Assembly: GCA_000231825.2 (NCBI GenBank) | Contig: JH720319.1 | Location: forward strand, 186,001-250,000 | Reading direction: 5' to 3' | DNA length: 64,000 nucleotides | DNA from: Tetrahymena elliotti 4EA | Taxonomy: Eukaryota > Ciliophora > Oligohymenophorea > Hymenostomatida > Tetrahymenidae | Shown: piece by piece, positions 1 through 11,423 of the stretch | Layout of the letters: every line of letters starts with the position of its first letter | Position numbering within the stretch: the stretch's first letter is position 1 | Notes under the pieces: model-generated | What the model was told of the DNA's origin: nothing | Seen by the model: the letters and a program-made list of their open reading frames with translations, nothing else | The model's database searches: none | Position numbers and translations under genes: made by a program

Positions 1-312
1 ACCCAAGGTTAATTTGATGAACAGTAATAAATTGGGATGATAAAAAAATCTTTGACTATTTTGGATAGTATGAGTAATAATGAATTAGACTGCATAACTC
101 CTCTTTCCTTAAAATAAATATTAAGAATCTCTAAAGGATCTGGATCCTCAGTAGAAAATGTCAACTAACTAATAGAAGAGCTAAAAGGATTTTCAAAAAC
201 TATTAAAAAAATGATCCCATCAATTAAGAATAGTGACATAAAGCCAAAAAGAAATGCAAAGAAGATGGATGGATTCAATAACATCTTGTAAGCTCTTTGT
301 GGAAAAATGTGA
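1..312 (+). CDS. SRP54: SRP54, C-terminal part of the M domain (5' end outside the window)
   Basis: SRP54 is the GTPase subunit of the signal recognition particle; its C-terminal M domain binds 7S RNA and signal peptides in the cytosol. The window opens inside the gene, in frame 1, and gives the last 103 residues before TGA at 310-312. The stretch reads IGMIKK, then ILDSMSNNELD, then RISKGSGSSVENVNQLIEEL, which follows the order of the eukaryotic M domain (IMDSMNDQELD; RVARGSGVSTRDVQELL). A basic linker and a short tail (DGFNNILQALCGKM) close the protein. TAA and TAG must be read as Gln for the frame to stay open. The methionine-rich tail typical of animal SRP54 is reduced. The N and G domains cannot be judged. 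Confidence 0.82.
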
Positions 313-580
313 TTAAATATTATTAATTAAATAAACCATTGTGAATTAAATATAAATTAAGAACATATCTATTTTTTTTATACAAAAAATTGCACTAAAA
401 TTTTCTTTAGAAAATAGGATATTTATTATTTTGCATTTGATTGAATTAGAGAGCTCAAAAGTTAGCTAAATTGTAGAAGAAACAATTAAAATTAACAATT
501 TTTTTTGTTTTTTACTTTCAGAAATATTTTTAGAAATTGATAAAGTTTTAAAATATTTTTTAAGGTAAGGGTGATTTTGA

Positions 581-957
581 AATTTTTTGTCTGTTAAAAA
601 GTTAGTTTAAGAATAGCATCATGAAATAATAATTAATATTGAAGGAAAAAAATACAAATCAAAACAATTCTAGAAATTCTTTTCAGAATTAGAAAAAAAA
701 CTTAAGTTAGAAAATCAAGTATCAAACTTCATTATTAAGAGATTGAGTGGTGATGCTATCTTTAACTTTATCAAAATAATTAATTTTCAAATAAATTAAA
801 GGAAAATTTTTGAGATAGAGTAATGTTAAAAGAAGTTATATGATAGATTAAACTACAATGAATATTGAAGAGATAAATAAACAAATCATATCAATTCTAG
901 TAAATTTTTTTAGAGTATATAATCAAGAATAAAGGAAGAAAATCAAGGATTTGAAGG
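581..957 (+). pseudogene. Possible coding relic interrupted by an in-frame TGA
   Basis: Between SRP54 and the receptor array (313-1315) the only protein-like stretch is this one. Read in the frame of position 581 it gives about 96 residues with charged, helix-like composition (for example KFFSELEKKLKLENQVSNF), meets TGA near 869, and continues in the same frame with similarly ordinary sequence up to a possible splice donor near 957. There is no start Met and I do not recognise the family. It could be a decayed gene or an exon of an unmodelled gene. The rest of 313-1315 is AT-rich and shows nothing I can support. Confidence 0.22.
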
Positions 958-1315
958 TATGTTTTAAATTAGATGTAACAACTTAGAAATTTGATTTTTT
1001 TAGACTGTTTAGTTTAAATCATTAAAATATTTAAAAAATTTGAGACACATATTTTAGGTTTTCATGTAATATTTCTAAAATTATTTCATTGTGCATCAAT
1101 TAAATTAGCCTTTTTTAGCTTGTTACTGATATTGTAATAAATTTGTTTTTTTATTTTATTTTAATACTGAATGAAAAATATCTCAAAAATTAAAAGTTAA
1201 GTATTATTTATTTCTTTATGATCAATTAATTAAACAATAATTTATTTGAACATTCTAGTAAATTAACATTTTATAATTATATCAAATATTATTTAGTTCA
1301 AAGACACAAATAATT

Positions 1316-3965
1316 ATGCTTATTCTTATCTTATTTTTATTAAACAACTTTATCCATTACGCAAATTTAATTATTGTTCATCCTCATCCTACCTCTACTT
1401 TAGATTTAAAAGCAACTAATGATTCTATTGCTATTTTTAATTATTTATCTAATGATGAAGATTATGCAAAAATAACTTCTACTTAAAAAGGAGTCTACAT
1501 AGTTGATCTTAGTAATTAGCAGAATCCTTAAATTATTTCTACTGTGGCTTCCTTGTATGCTTATGGATGCTAGGTAGCACAAAATTATTTATTTATTGCA
1601 GACTAATAATAAGGTCTTGTTATATATGGGGTAGATGATAAAGTTAATCCAAGATTGATTTCTGTTACTTCTTCTTAAAGAGGTCTAAAACTTACTTCAT
1701 TTTGATACATCCTACTGTCTTCAGATAACAATTATGTTTTTTGTGCTTCAAATGGGTTTATTTTGATTTTCTAAATAACTGATAAAGAGAATCCGAAATT
1801 GTTAGAATCACCTAAAGGTTTTTTATTACATATATTAAAACTCTTAGATTTTGTTTAAGCTCCTTTTAGTTATACTATCTCTGGTGTTACAATTTTAGAT
1901 ATCAGTGATGTTTAATCGTTTTTTATAAGATCAGTATCAAATCCAAAATATACTGTTTGTGATATTGCATTTACAGAAAATTCAAAAGGCCTTTTTGTCC
2001 TTGATACATACAACGGTCTTTATTATGCTGATACTTTTATATTATTTGATGATTAAAAAAAAAAGTAGGTAAATCTAATTTATGAATAATCAATTGGGTC
2101 ATCAAATACTTTTTTGGAAATTTCTCCTGATAGATAGTTTCTTTTTATAGGATTCAGAAGTTTTGCTATTAAAATTTATTAAATTAATTAGTCTAGCATT
2201 AAACAGTTTACTTTTATTTAGCTATTATAAATTCAATACATGATCTACTGCATAAATATCTCTAATACCTCTTAAAACATATTCATAGCAAATGGTCTTT
2301 AATTTATTATTTTTAAGTCAGTTTAGCCTAATCTTAATAAAGATTATCCTAATTTATTTAACACATTCTAATATTAATTAGATTATAATAGCAATAAATC
2401 TTACTCATTAGGGCTATCTGGATCATAAGAGGAAGTTATAGTAAGTTAAACTAATAATGAAGTAAGAATATATGATATTAGCTAACCTTTTTCTTAAATA
2501 TTATATAAGAATCAAATTTAGAAATCATAAGCCAATAATAATACAGAATTTGGTATTATAGCTGCTATAGTGATCATAATACTTTGTTTACAGCTAGCAA
2601 CCAAAATGGTTTATTGGCTTACAACATTACAGATAAATCGAATCCTAAATTATAAAACATTTATGAATTCACTTTGAATGTGAGACCTAAATGACATACT
2701 TTACAAAGTAATTTCTATTTTTATCATAAATAATATTTATATTAAATTTAAAAGTGTCAGGATAAGTAAGGATTAGTCAAAAGCTATAGCTGGTAATAGT
2801 TATTTTGGGATATTAATTTATACCTTTTCTAATTAAAATGACTTCTCATAGCTATCTTTATAAAAGTACTATATAAATTAATTTGCTTGTCAATTTCAAC
2901 TATGTGATTTTACCTCTGATACAAGCAAATTTGCTTGTGCTTGTAAAGAATAAGGAACTATTTTCTTTTAATTGAAAGATTTATTGAGCTTAGTTAATAT
3001 TGAAGATCTGTAAAATCCATATGAGCAATAAAGTCTTTCATTATTAGATGAAAACTATACAAATTCATGTTTAATTTCATAGAAATCTTCAGATTTATAT
3101 ATTTCAGGTAAAAATTTTAAGTTATCAGTGAAAATAGTTTTAAAATTAAATAATAAATTCAAAAGGGAATAGAGGTTTACTTGTCAATTATACCTAGTAT
3201 AAACATACACGCTCAATTCAAACTAGAAATTTATAATGCTAGCTCTAACAAAATTTACTATCAGACTTTGAATTAAGGATAAAACCTACTGGTCGGCTAA
3301 AATATAAAAATAGTTTATACTTAGCTTTATAATGTTTAGAATATTAGAGTACAGAAAGTTTATTACTATCGATAGTTTGAAAAGCAAAATCTACCTACAT
3401 GGATTACTTTTTAGCAATCTTTATCTTAGATAAATATTTAAGTAGATAAGCTTGGAGCTTTATTTAAATGTCTTTTCAACAGAAAAGAATGGTGAGAATA
3501 TATTAATTTTATAAGTATAAGTCTAAATAACTCTTTAAACTTTTATAAATTAAAAATTTATGAAGGCTTATCAACTCAAATTATTAGTTCATTAGCAAAT
3601 AATAATATTATTGATTCAAATGGTTATGTTAATTTAAACTTTAATCAAGAAATTCCTTTAAATTTATATTATTATGATTAAAATTATACTGCAGATAATT
3701 ATTCAGAATTGTTTCAATCAATTTAATAATTTATCAAGTAAAAGTTAGTTTAATCTATCATTGAATATCCAATCAGATTTTTTATAAAATCATCTCTCGA
3801 CTTTAACTATTCTCAATTTAAAAGAAGCTAAAAATCTTAATCATTCATACTCCTTCATCTCAAGTAAGCTTGTTTATGTAAATAGCCTCAAGAGGTAAAT
3901 TTGTGAAAAAGTAATATGAAGGTGTTATATTTTCATACTCAGGAGACCTAAAATCTTTAAAGAAC
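1316..3965 (+). pseudogene. Decayed first copy of the LVIVD/CADG receptor-like tandem family
   Basis: It starts like its intact neighbours: ATG at 1316, hydrophobic leader, then a propeller-like repeat region (GVYIVDLSN, GVTILDISD, GLYYADTF). It carries many lesions when aligned with the copy at 4574. There is TGA at 1703-1705 where two intact copies have Gln, a frameshift near 2555, a second TGA at 2692-2694, and frame changes near 3470, 3530 and 3830. About 80 residues of the last propeller blades are missing near 2975. A shrunken first intron of about 30 nt and a short deletion after it are visible. Homology stops near 3965, so the second CADG-like module, transmembrane helix and tail are lost. 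Some TGA-free stretches remain long, which suggests recent decay. The 3966-4573 spacer shows no gene. Confidence 0.8.
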
Positions 3966-4573
3966 TGGATCAACTAACTTAGTCAATTCTATTTTGGAAA
4001 ATAGACGTATAGTTAGATGCTGAAAACTTAAAAAAATAGTAGATTTCTTTGTTGTTTATTCTTAAATATTTATTTAAAATTATTATCAAATGTGTTAAAT
4101 ACTAAGTAAGTAAAAAAACAAGAATAAATAGTTTGTAATTAATATGAATAAGTAGGAAGTCTTTTATAATGCTAAAAATTAAGTGTCTAAAGAATTATTA
4201 CGAAATATATTTTTATAATGTTTGTAAACATTTGTACCGAAAAGTGAAAATTTAATATCTTTGTAAATAAATTATTAAAATTTACTAAAAATACCTAAAA
4301 AACTGATGGAAAAGTAGTTTAGAATGAATTCTAAATGTAAAATTGAACAAAAATCATTATTTCTGCTTCTATTCATGAATGATATTTATGATTAATTTCA
4401 AAAGAAAGATTTATTTCATTTATTATGATTTTTTCATAAAAAATTTTTATAGTAATAAGAAATCAAGAATAGTAAACTCGAAAATAGGTAATTAATAAGC
4501 TTCTAAAAAAAAAACAAAAATTGAAGATAAACAAACTAAGTATTCCAAAAATACTCATAATTAAATTTCAAAA

Positions 4574-7500
4574 ATGTTTCTTCTTTTTTAGTCTCTATTA
4601 ATCATACTTTCTGTATTTATTAACAAAACATCATCATAATTTGTTTTGCATCCAAATCCAATCTCAAAGGTGGACTTCAAAGTTCTAACTTAATCAGTAG
4701 CTGTTACGAATTGTATTTCTGAAGATGAAAAATATGCTTTTATTGCTTCAACATATTCTGGTACATATGTGGTTGATCTCTCAAATATTTATATACCAGA
4801 AATTATTTCTGTAGCATCATCAAAGTATTCTTAAGCCTGCACTGTTAAGGGTGACTATTTATTTGTTGCTGATATGTAAGAAGGTTTGGTTATACATGAT
4901 ATAACAGATAAAAAGAATCCAAAAAGAATTACATCTGTTTCCTACACTGAGAATGGGTTTAAAGCTTCATATCAATTTGTCCTTCTTTCACCTGATTCTT
5001 AATATATTTTTGTCCTATCATATGGGTTTGTTTTTACTTTCTAGATAACGGATGTAACAAACCCAAAGTTGCTTCCTTTTCCATTAGGTAAAAAATTAAT
5101 AGTTTGTCTTCTTTTTGCATTTTCAAAAAGGGGAAAATTCAGTTTTCTAAAGCTAAATTTTAGAATTAGAGTAAGCAAAAAAATTAAATTTAATTAAAAT
5201 CATCAGTAGAACTAATTGGTAATATCAAATCATCCTTTTACTTACTTATCTTCTCCAAAATAAATTAAAATTTACAAATAATAAAATATAAATCCAACAT
5301 TTATTTTAATTATAGATTTTACTTCTGCTCCTAATGGCTACACACTTAGATTTGACAAAAGTAAAAAGTTTATAGCTATATCAAATCACATTTCTGGAGT
5401 AACTATTCTTGATATCAGTAATATTGAGAAATAATATATCAGATCTAGCTAGAATCCAAGGTTTGTTATCTGGGATGTTGCATTTACACCAGACTCAAAG
5501 GCTTTCTATGCTATAGATGCATATTTTGGTCTGTACTATGCAGATCCCTCAATACTTTATGATGGTACCCAATAAGGAAAAGTGAATTTAAATTATGAAT
5601 TGATCATGTTAAACACAGATTCCTTGATATTAAGTATGGCAATTACAGAGGATGGTAAACATATGTTGATTGGTCATCGTAGTACAGGTATTCAAGTATA
5701 TGAATTAAATAGCCAGGATTATAAAAAACTTAATTTTATTCAAAGCTTAGATGCTTCTTATATGGTTACATGTATTAATTTATCTAAAAATAACGCAAAA
5801 TATATTTATGCAACAAATGGAATCTAGCTCAATATTTTTTAGAAGGTAGCTCCTAATCTTAATTAAGACTACCCAAATATGCTTAACACATTTTAGTCCT
5901 CTGTTACTCATGTCGATGCAAATGTAAACAGATTTGGCATATTTTGCACAAATAATTAGGTTTTTATAGCATCAGCTGGAAGCAGTTTAAATTCTTATGA
6001 TACAACCAATCCTTACCAGCCTATTTTACTCAAAAGTATTTCATAACAGGAAAGTAATTTTGATAATTTCTCTATTGTCATTGGGACACCAGATTTTAAA
6101 ACATTAATTGTTGCTGCTTCATAGTCTGGACTATTAACTTTTGATATCAGCAATAAATAATCAATTGATAAAAAGCAATAATATTAATTTATAAATGATG
6201 GAAAAGTTTTAACTTAAGCAACAAGGTATGATTTACTTTTTTTAATTTTATAAAAATTCAATTTAATATTTAATAAATCAAGTGTTAAAATCAGCAAAGA
6301 TGGAACAAAAATTATTGTTGGAAATAGCTTTTTTGGTGTACTAGTCTTCGCATTTATTAATCCTTAAGATTTGACTTAATTAATGCTTATAAATGTTTTC
6401 CCTAATGATTTAGCTTGTGGATTTGAGCGTTGTGACTCTACATCTGATGGAACTAAGTTTGTGTGTGCTTGCCGTGAAATAGGCTCAGTATTTTTTTAAC
6501 TTTAAAACCCTGGTATGCCTGTAATTAGAAAAAATATATTTTTTGAGCTTGGTGTAGAATAAGCTTTAATTTCTTAAAATGATAAATTACTTTTTCTAGC
6601 AAATGGTTATTAAGGCTTAATAATAGTAGATATTTCTGATTTTTTTAACCCTAAAAAATTAAGTTAGTTAGTTTTATAAGGTTGGGCCTAAGCAATAACT
6701 CCTCTTTTCAATGAGAACTATTTAATTATTTCTCAAGTTGAAAAAGGATAATTGAGTCTGATTAATATTTAAGACCCATCAAACCCTTATGAATAATAAC
6801 GTGTATAATTTGTAGGCGAAAGCTCTACAAATTCTTGTCTTAATGCAGCTAATGCTAGTGATTTATTTTTTATAGGTAAAATATAAATTTTAAGTTAATT
6901 GCATTTCTTATTCAAATTACTTTAAAAATAAAGGGAATTTTGGTTTAAGGTATTTACCTCTAAAACCAAAAATAACAATTCACACCTAATATGAAGTGGC
7001 AGTTTACAACGAAAATGGAAAATTTCTCTACTATCAAACATTAGAATAAGATGAAGAATTATTAGTTGGTTAAAATATTAGAATCACTTTTGTACAGCTT
7101 TATAGTGATTAAAATATCATGATAAATCAAGTTTATTATTATAGATATTTTGAAAAGTAAGTTTTACCTCCTTGGATTACTTTTTTAACTACATAGCAAC
7201 AAATAAATTTATCAGTTGATAAGTTAGGTACTCAGAATGACTTTTCTACTGAAAAAAATGGAGAAAATATTTTGGTGCTAGAAATTTAAGTTTAGATTCA
7301 ATAAAACTAGTTTATAAATGATTAACTAAAGATAGATGATAAATTATCACTTCATCTAATGAATTTATTATAATAAAATGGATATATTGATTAAAACGGA
7401 TACTTAACTAATAAATTCAATCCATATGTGCCTTTTGATTTAAATTTCTATAATGGAAATTTATATACACCTGCAACACACTAAAATGTTTATGATGGTA

Positions 7501-10266
7501 TATAACAGTTAATTAAATAAACTTTAGCATTCTCTAAAATTGACTACCCAATTAGATTCTTTATTGTTAGCTCTCTCAAATTTAATTTTGAGAAAGGTGC
7601 TAATAATTAATAAAATATTATCTAAACTCCTTCATAGCAAGTAAGCATTTTCATTTAGATCACCAAAAATGGAAAGTTTGTAAAAAGGATTTTTGAAGGA
7701 GTTTTAGCATCATTCTCAGATGATTTAACAAGTGTGAAAATATCAGGTTAAACTTCATTTGTGAATGCAATAATTAAGAATAACATTTAAATAGCAAACT
7801 CAACAGTTGACCTTTCTCAAGTTGCTATCACTTTTATTCTCTCCGACTCTAATAATAACGATTAAACAATAAATACTTCATTAGACAAGGTAGCTTTCAT
7901 AAATATTCATCAACCAGTTTTTTAATCCTAGGATTTAAAATTATAATCTTAATTTTCGAAGTATTACACAAGCAACTATCTACCGATAGAAGACCGTTTC
8001 TAGTTTTCTTTTGATTTGGCTACTTTTTAACAGAAGGATGGCCTCCCATTGACTTACACTGCTTATATTTTGAATGGATCTGATGTTCCTACTTAAATCA
8101 TCACAGGTTCTTGGATAGAATTCAGCAATATAAATCTAGTAAGTAATTTTTGTATAAAAATATTTATTCAATAAAATTGATTAATAGGCTTTTAGTGGAA
8201 TAAGGTCTGCAAGTTTTTTTATGGATACTGTATGGATAAGAATAGTTGCAAGTGATGGGTATTCATAAACTGTTGATGATTTTTACATGACTTTTGGAAA
8301 AATTCCTTTTCTATTTGCACTTTAAATAATAATTTAAATAGCAGGACCTATTTTAGGTATAATAGGTTTATGGAAATATAGATATGAAATTCATTTGTAA
8401 ATTTTTATTTAAATTCTTATTATTTTTATTTATTTATCAATAATTTAATAATTAAAGGTTCCTACTTGAAAGAAAAAATATGTATAGAAATGAAGTTGCC
8501 GTAGTAGGCACAATGTATAAAAAATAAATTATTATTTATGGTAGTGTTTAATAAGACGGATTGATTCTATGGAATATGCTCAAAAAGCAAAATAAAAAGC
8601 TAAAATAAAGTATAGTGGAAGAGTATAAATTGAATAATACAATAGATATTTATGAAATTATGAGTTAATTAGAAACCATTTATTATAAAAATTAAGCACA
8701 ATTCCCTTATATTGACCCTCGAGAATTTGATTTCGATGATAGTAGAATGGTTAGGATAATTAAACGTCTAGCTTATTAGTATGTTTTAGAATAAAATCCT
8801 AATACTTTAAAGGTTTATGAAAAATTAAAAAAATTTTCTTTGAAAAATTTTGGAAGAAAAGATTGGTATAAATTCTATCTTGAATTGTACCCAATAATTG
8901 AGATAGTCAATAATTAACCATAATCAGCAAGAGATCAAAAGACTTTTGATCAAGATAGAGATATTTTCTCAGAATTTTAAAATTTTATTACTACTAATAA
9001 AAATGAAACATTGAATGCTGCTAGTTAAGTAAGAAATAGAGAGAAGTAAGTAAAAAATTAAAAAAGTGATACTTAATTATAAAATGATCTTGTAAATATG
9101 AACTCTCCCCTTGAATTATAAGAATAAACAGACAGATATCAATTCTCTAAATAACCTCAATCATTAGAAATGTAATAAATCAATTTTCATTTTGATAATA
9201 AGGAGAAAAATTATGAATATAAAAACAAAAATAATGCATATGTAAATTTGAATCCTTTCCCCGAAATTCATATTAAATAGCAATAAATTTATGAAACTCT
9301 CAAATAAATGAAATGTAATTTAGCTTTTGATTTTAATTTACTTGCAGAGATAATAGCCTTAGAAGCATCTGGAGCTATAGCATCTAATCCTAGTACATTA
9401 AATCCTTCATATGGAGAAAGTATTCACTGTTTACCTTATCAGTTACTCACCCTTTAGGCATTCCGTAATAGCAAGGTATAATTTTAAATATGTTATTTTA
9501 ATCAGAAATTAATATGAATGATAAATATTAATAGGATTAAGGATGCGTACAATAATTGTTAAGATTCCTTAATATGAGTTACACTAATCTAGGGTTTGTA
9601 ATGAATAATCCTCTTCCCAAGTGGCTTAATTTTTCTATTATTGATGGAGTGATTAACTTATGGGGAGTTCCTTAGCCAAATGATGAAGCAGAAATTCTAA
9701 TTAGAATAATAAATGACACAGGTTTTGCTATATATAGTTTTCATATAATTATCTAAGACTAATAGGGTAATGATATGAGAAACAAATAACTTTTGCGTTA
9801 GATCACTATGTAATATAATCCTACTTCTAAAAAAAAAATAGGATTGACGAAAAAACTTCACTAATCTATTAATAATATTGGCAGCTAGTAAATTATTCAA
9901 ATTAGTTAAAATAAACAAAATTCTCTGGAATCACCTTAATACAGAGAACAAACACTAAAGAATATACCAATTAAAAGCTAATTTTGTGTAACATCCAATG
10001 CCAACATAAATCAACATATTTTTTCAAATGGAGATTAAGCAGATGAGTAAGTAAATGAATAAAATGAATAGAAAAACTAAAATTTAAAGGAAAAAAATGA
10101 AAACGGAATGCAAGGAGAGACTTCAATTATTATTGATATTGATGAAAATTTTAGTGAAAATAATGTAAAAAATATTTTAAATTCTAGGATTTTAAATTTT
10201 TTTTTTTAATTTTAGGATAAAAAAGAAGAAGTCAAGACTTAATAGTTTTAATAAAAGTTAAACTGA
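4574..10266 (+). CDS. Receptor-like membrane protein: LVIVD propeller, CADG modules, one TM helix, conserved tail (array copy 2)
   Basis: Seven exons: 4574-5087, 5316-6225, 6283-6875, 6934-8138, 8188-8396, 8458-9475, 9535-10266; 1726 residues. The N-terminus has a signal peptide (LLIILSVFINKTSSQ). Residues about 30-770 hold a dozen propeller-like repeats of the form G-L-x-I-x-D-I-[ST]-x3-NP (GLVIHDITDKKNP, GVTILDISN, GLLTFDISN, GLIIVDISDFFNP). Two cadherin/CADG-like stretches follow (YFEKQVLPPWITF; DGLPLTYTAYILNGS with VWIRIVASDGYS). A single TM helix (FLFALQIIIQIAGPILGII) lies at about 1200. The tail, presumably cytoplasmic, has blocks DPREFDFDDSRMVR, KDWYKFYLEL, LLAEIIALEASG and a third CADG-like strand set starting PLPKWLNF. 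LVIVD and CADG repeats occur in surface proteins; the ligand is unknown. The last exon could hold another tiny intron. Structure is certain, role is inference. Confidence 0.85.
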
Positions 10267-11423
10267 AAAAAAAATAATTTACTTTAAATAACATTTTTTC
10301 AGAAGATAAATGTTTATCTTTTGTCAAAATAATTCAATAAGTAAATTTCATGATAGTATGTGTTTGTTTGATAGTAATCAATTTTTATTTTTAGTATATT
10401 CACAAAAAATGCCTTATTTGCGGTATTTGAGAAAGTGAAAAAATACTTCATCATTCTTGATAAAAAATAATTAAAAATGTAATATTTTTAATTTACAGTT
10501 TGTATTTAAAGAAAAATACAATTTTAAAAAATTAGGATAAATCTAAATACAATAATTAAAGGTATACTTGAATTTGCATTTGGAATATCTAAATCTATTT
10601 TTTATAATCAGATTCTTGTAATTGTAAATAAAATTACGAATTGACAATCAATTTTAAGCATCTTAATATTTAGAAATTCTACAATAAATAAAATGGGGAA
10701 ACCTGTTACTTAAATAGAAAGTATACAAGTCTTAAAGCAACTAATAACTAAATGGGGAAAATTGATTAATTATAGAAATCAAACTTTTTCATTTAGAAAT
10801 TTTTTTTAGTAAAATTTTTATTTTTTAAAATAGAAAAAATTGCAATAAGGAATTTTTTTTTGAGGAAACAAAAAAAGATTTGTTCAAGAAAAAAGTTAAT
10901 CTTCAGAAATTTAATTTGCATGTGAAATTTGTGGAATTAGAAACTAATGGCAAAAAATAATTAAAAAAACCAAAAAAGGTAAACTTAAACTTCATCTTTC
11001 AGTATACTTCTAAGACCGCTTTAGTCCCTCATTGTAAGAGAGAAAAATTAAAAAAATTACTGTGGGATTTTAAATAAATTTAAAGAGAAAAATGAGTGCA
11101 ATAAGCAATTGAAGCATGTGGTGTCGTTAATTCAAATATTTTTAATTAAAATTAAAGATTTTTATAAGTTACAAAGCACTTGAATTAGTATTGGTATTTT
11201 TATTTTGTTACTTTAAACAGAAACCTTTAATTTATTTAATTTACTTTTTAATATGATGATCAAACATTCAATAGAATTATTAGTTAACTTAGCAAATTCT
11301 TTCATTTATTTGATATAAAAAATATAATTTATACTCCATAATTTAATTAATTAATTAATTTAGAAAGCAATATTTTGAGCTCTTTACATACCTACACTCC
11401 AAAAAATTTAGATACTTCAAAAC
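10267..11423 (+). other. Spacer between array copies 2 and 3, with weak coding-like fragments
   Basis: No intact gene. Two fragments look more protein-like than the surrounding AT-rich sequence: from ATG 10693 (GKPVTQIESIQVLKQLITKW) and around 10896-11090, where FACEICGIRNQWQKIIKK is followed, after a possible splice, by TSKTALVPHCKREKLKKLLW. Both end in TGA or lose frame quickly. They could be relics of a gene lying between the duplicates. I do not recognise the family. Confidence 0.2.

Noticed and set aside
1703..2694. TGA codons in array copy 1 read as selenocysteine, cysteine or tryptophan.
   Set aside because: Two intact copies have Gln at the first position. The same copy also has frameshifts and deletions, and all other genes in the window end at TGA.
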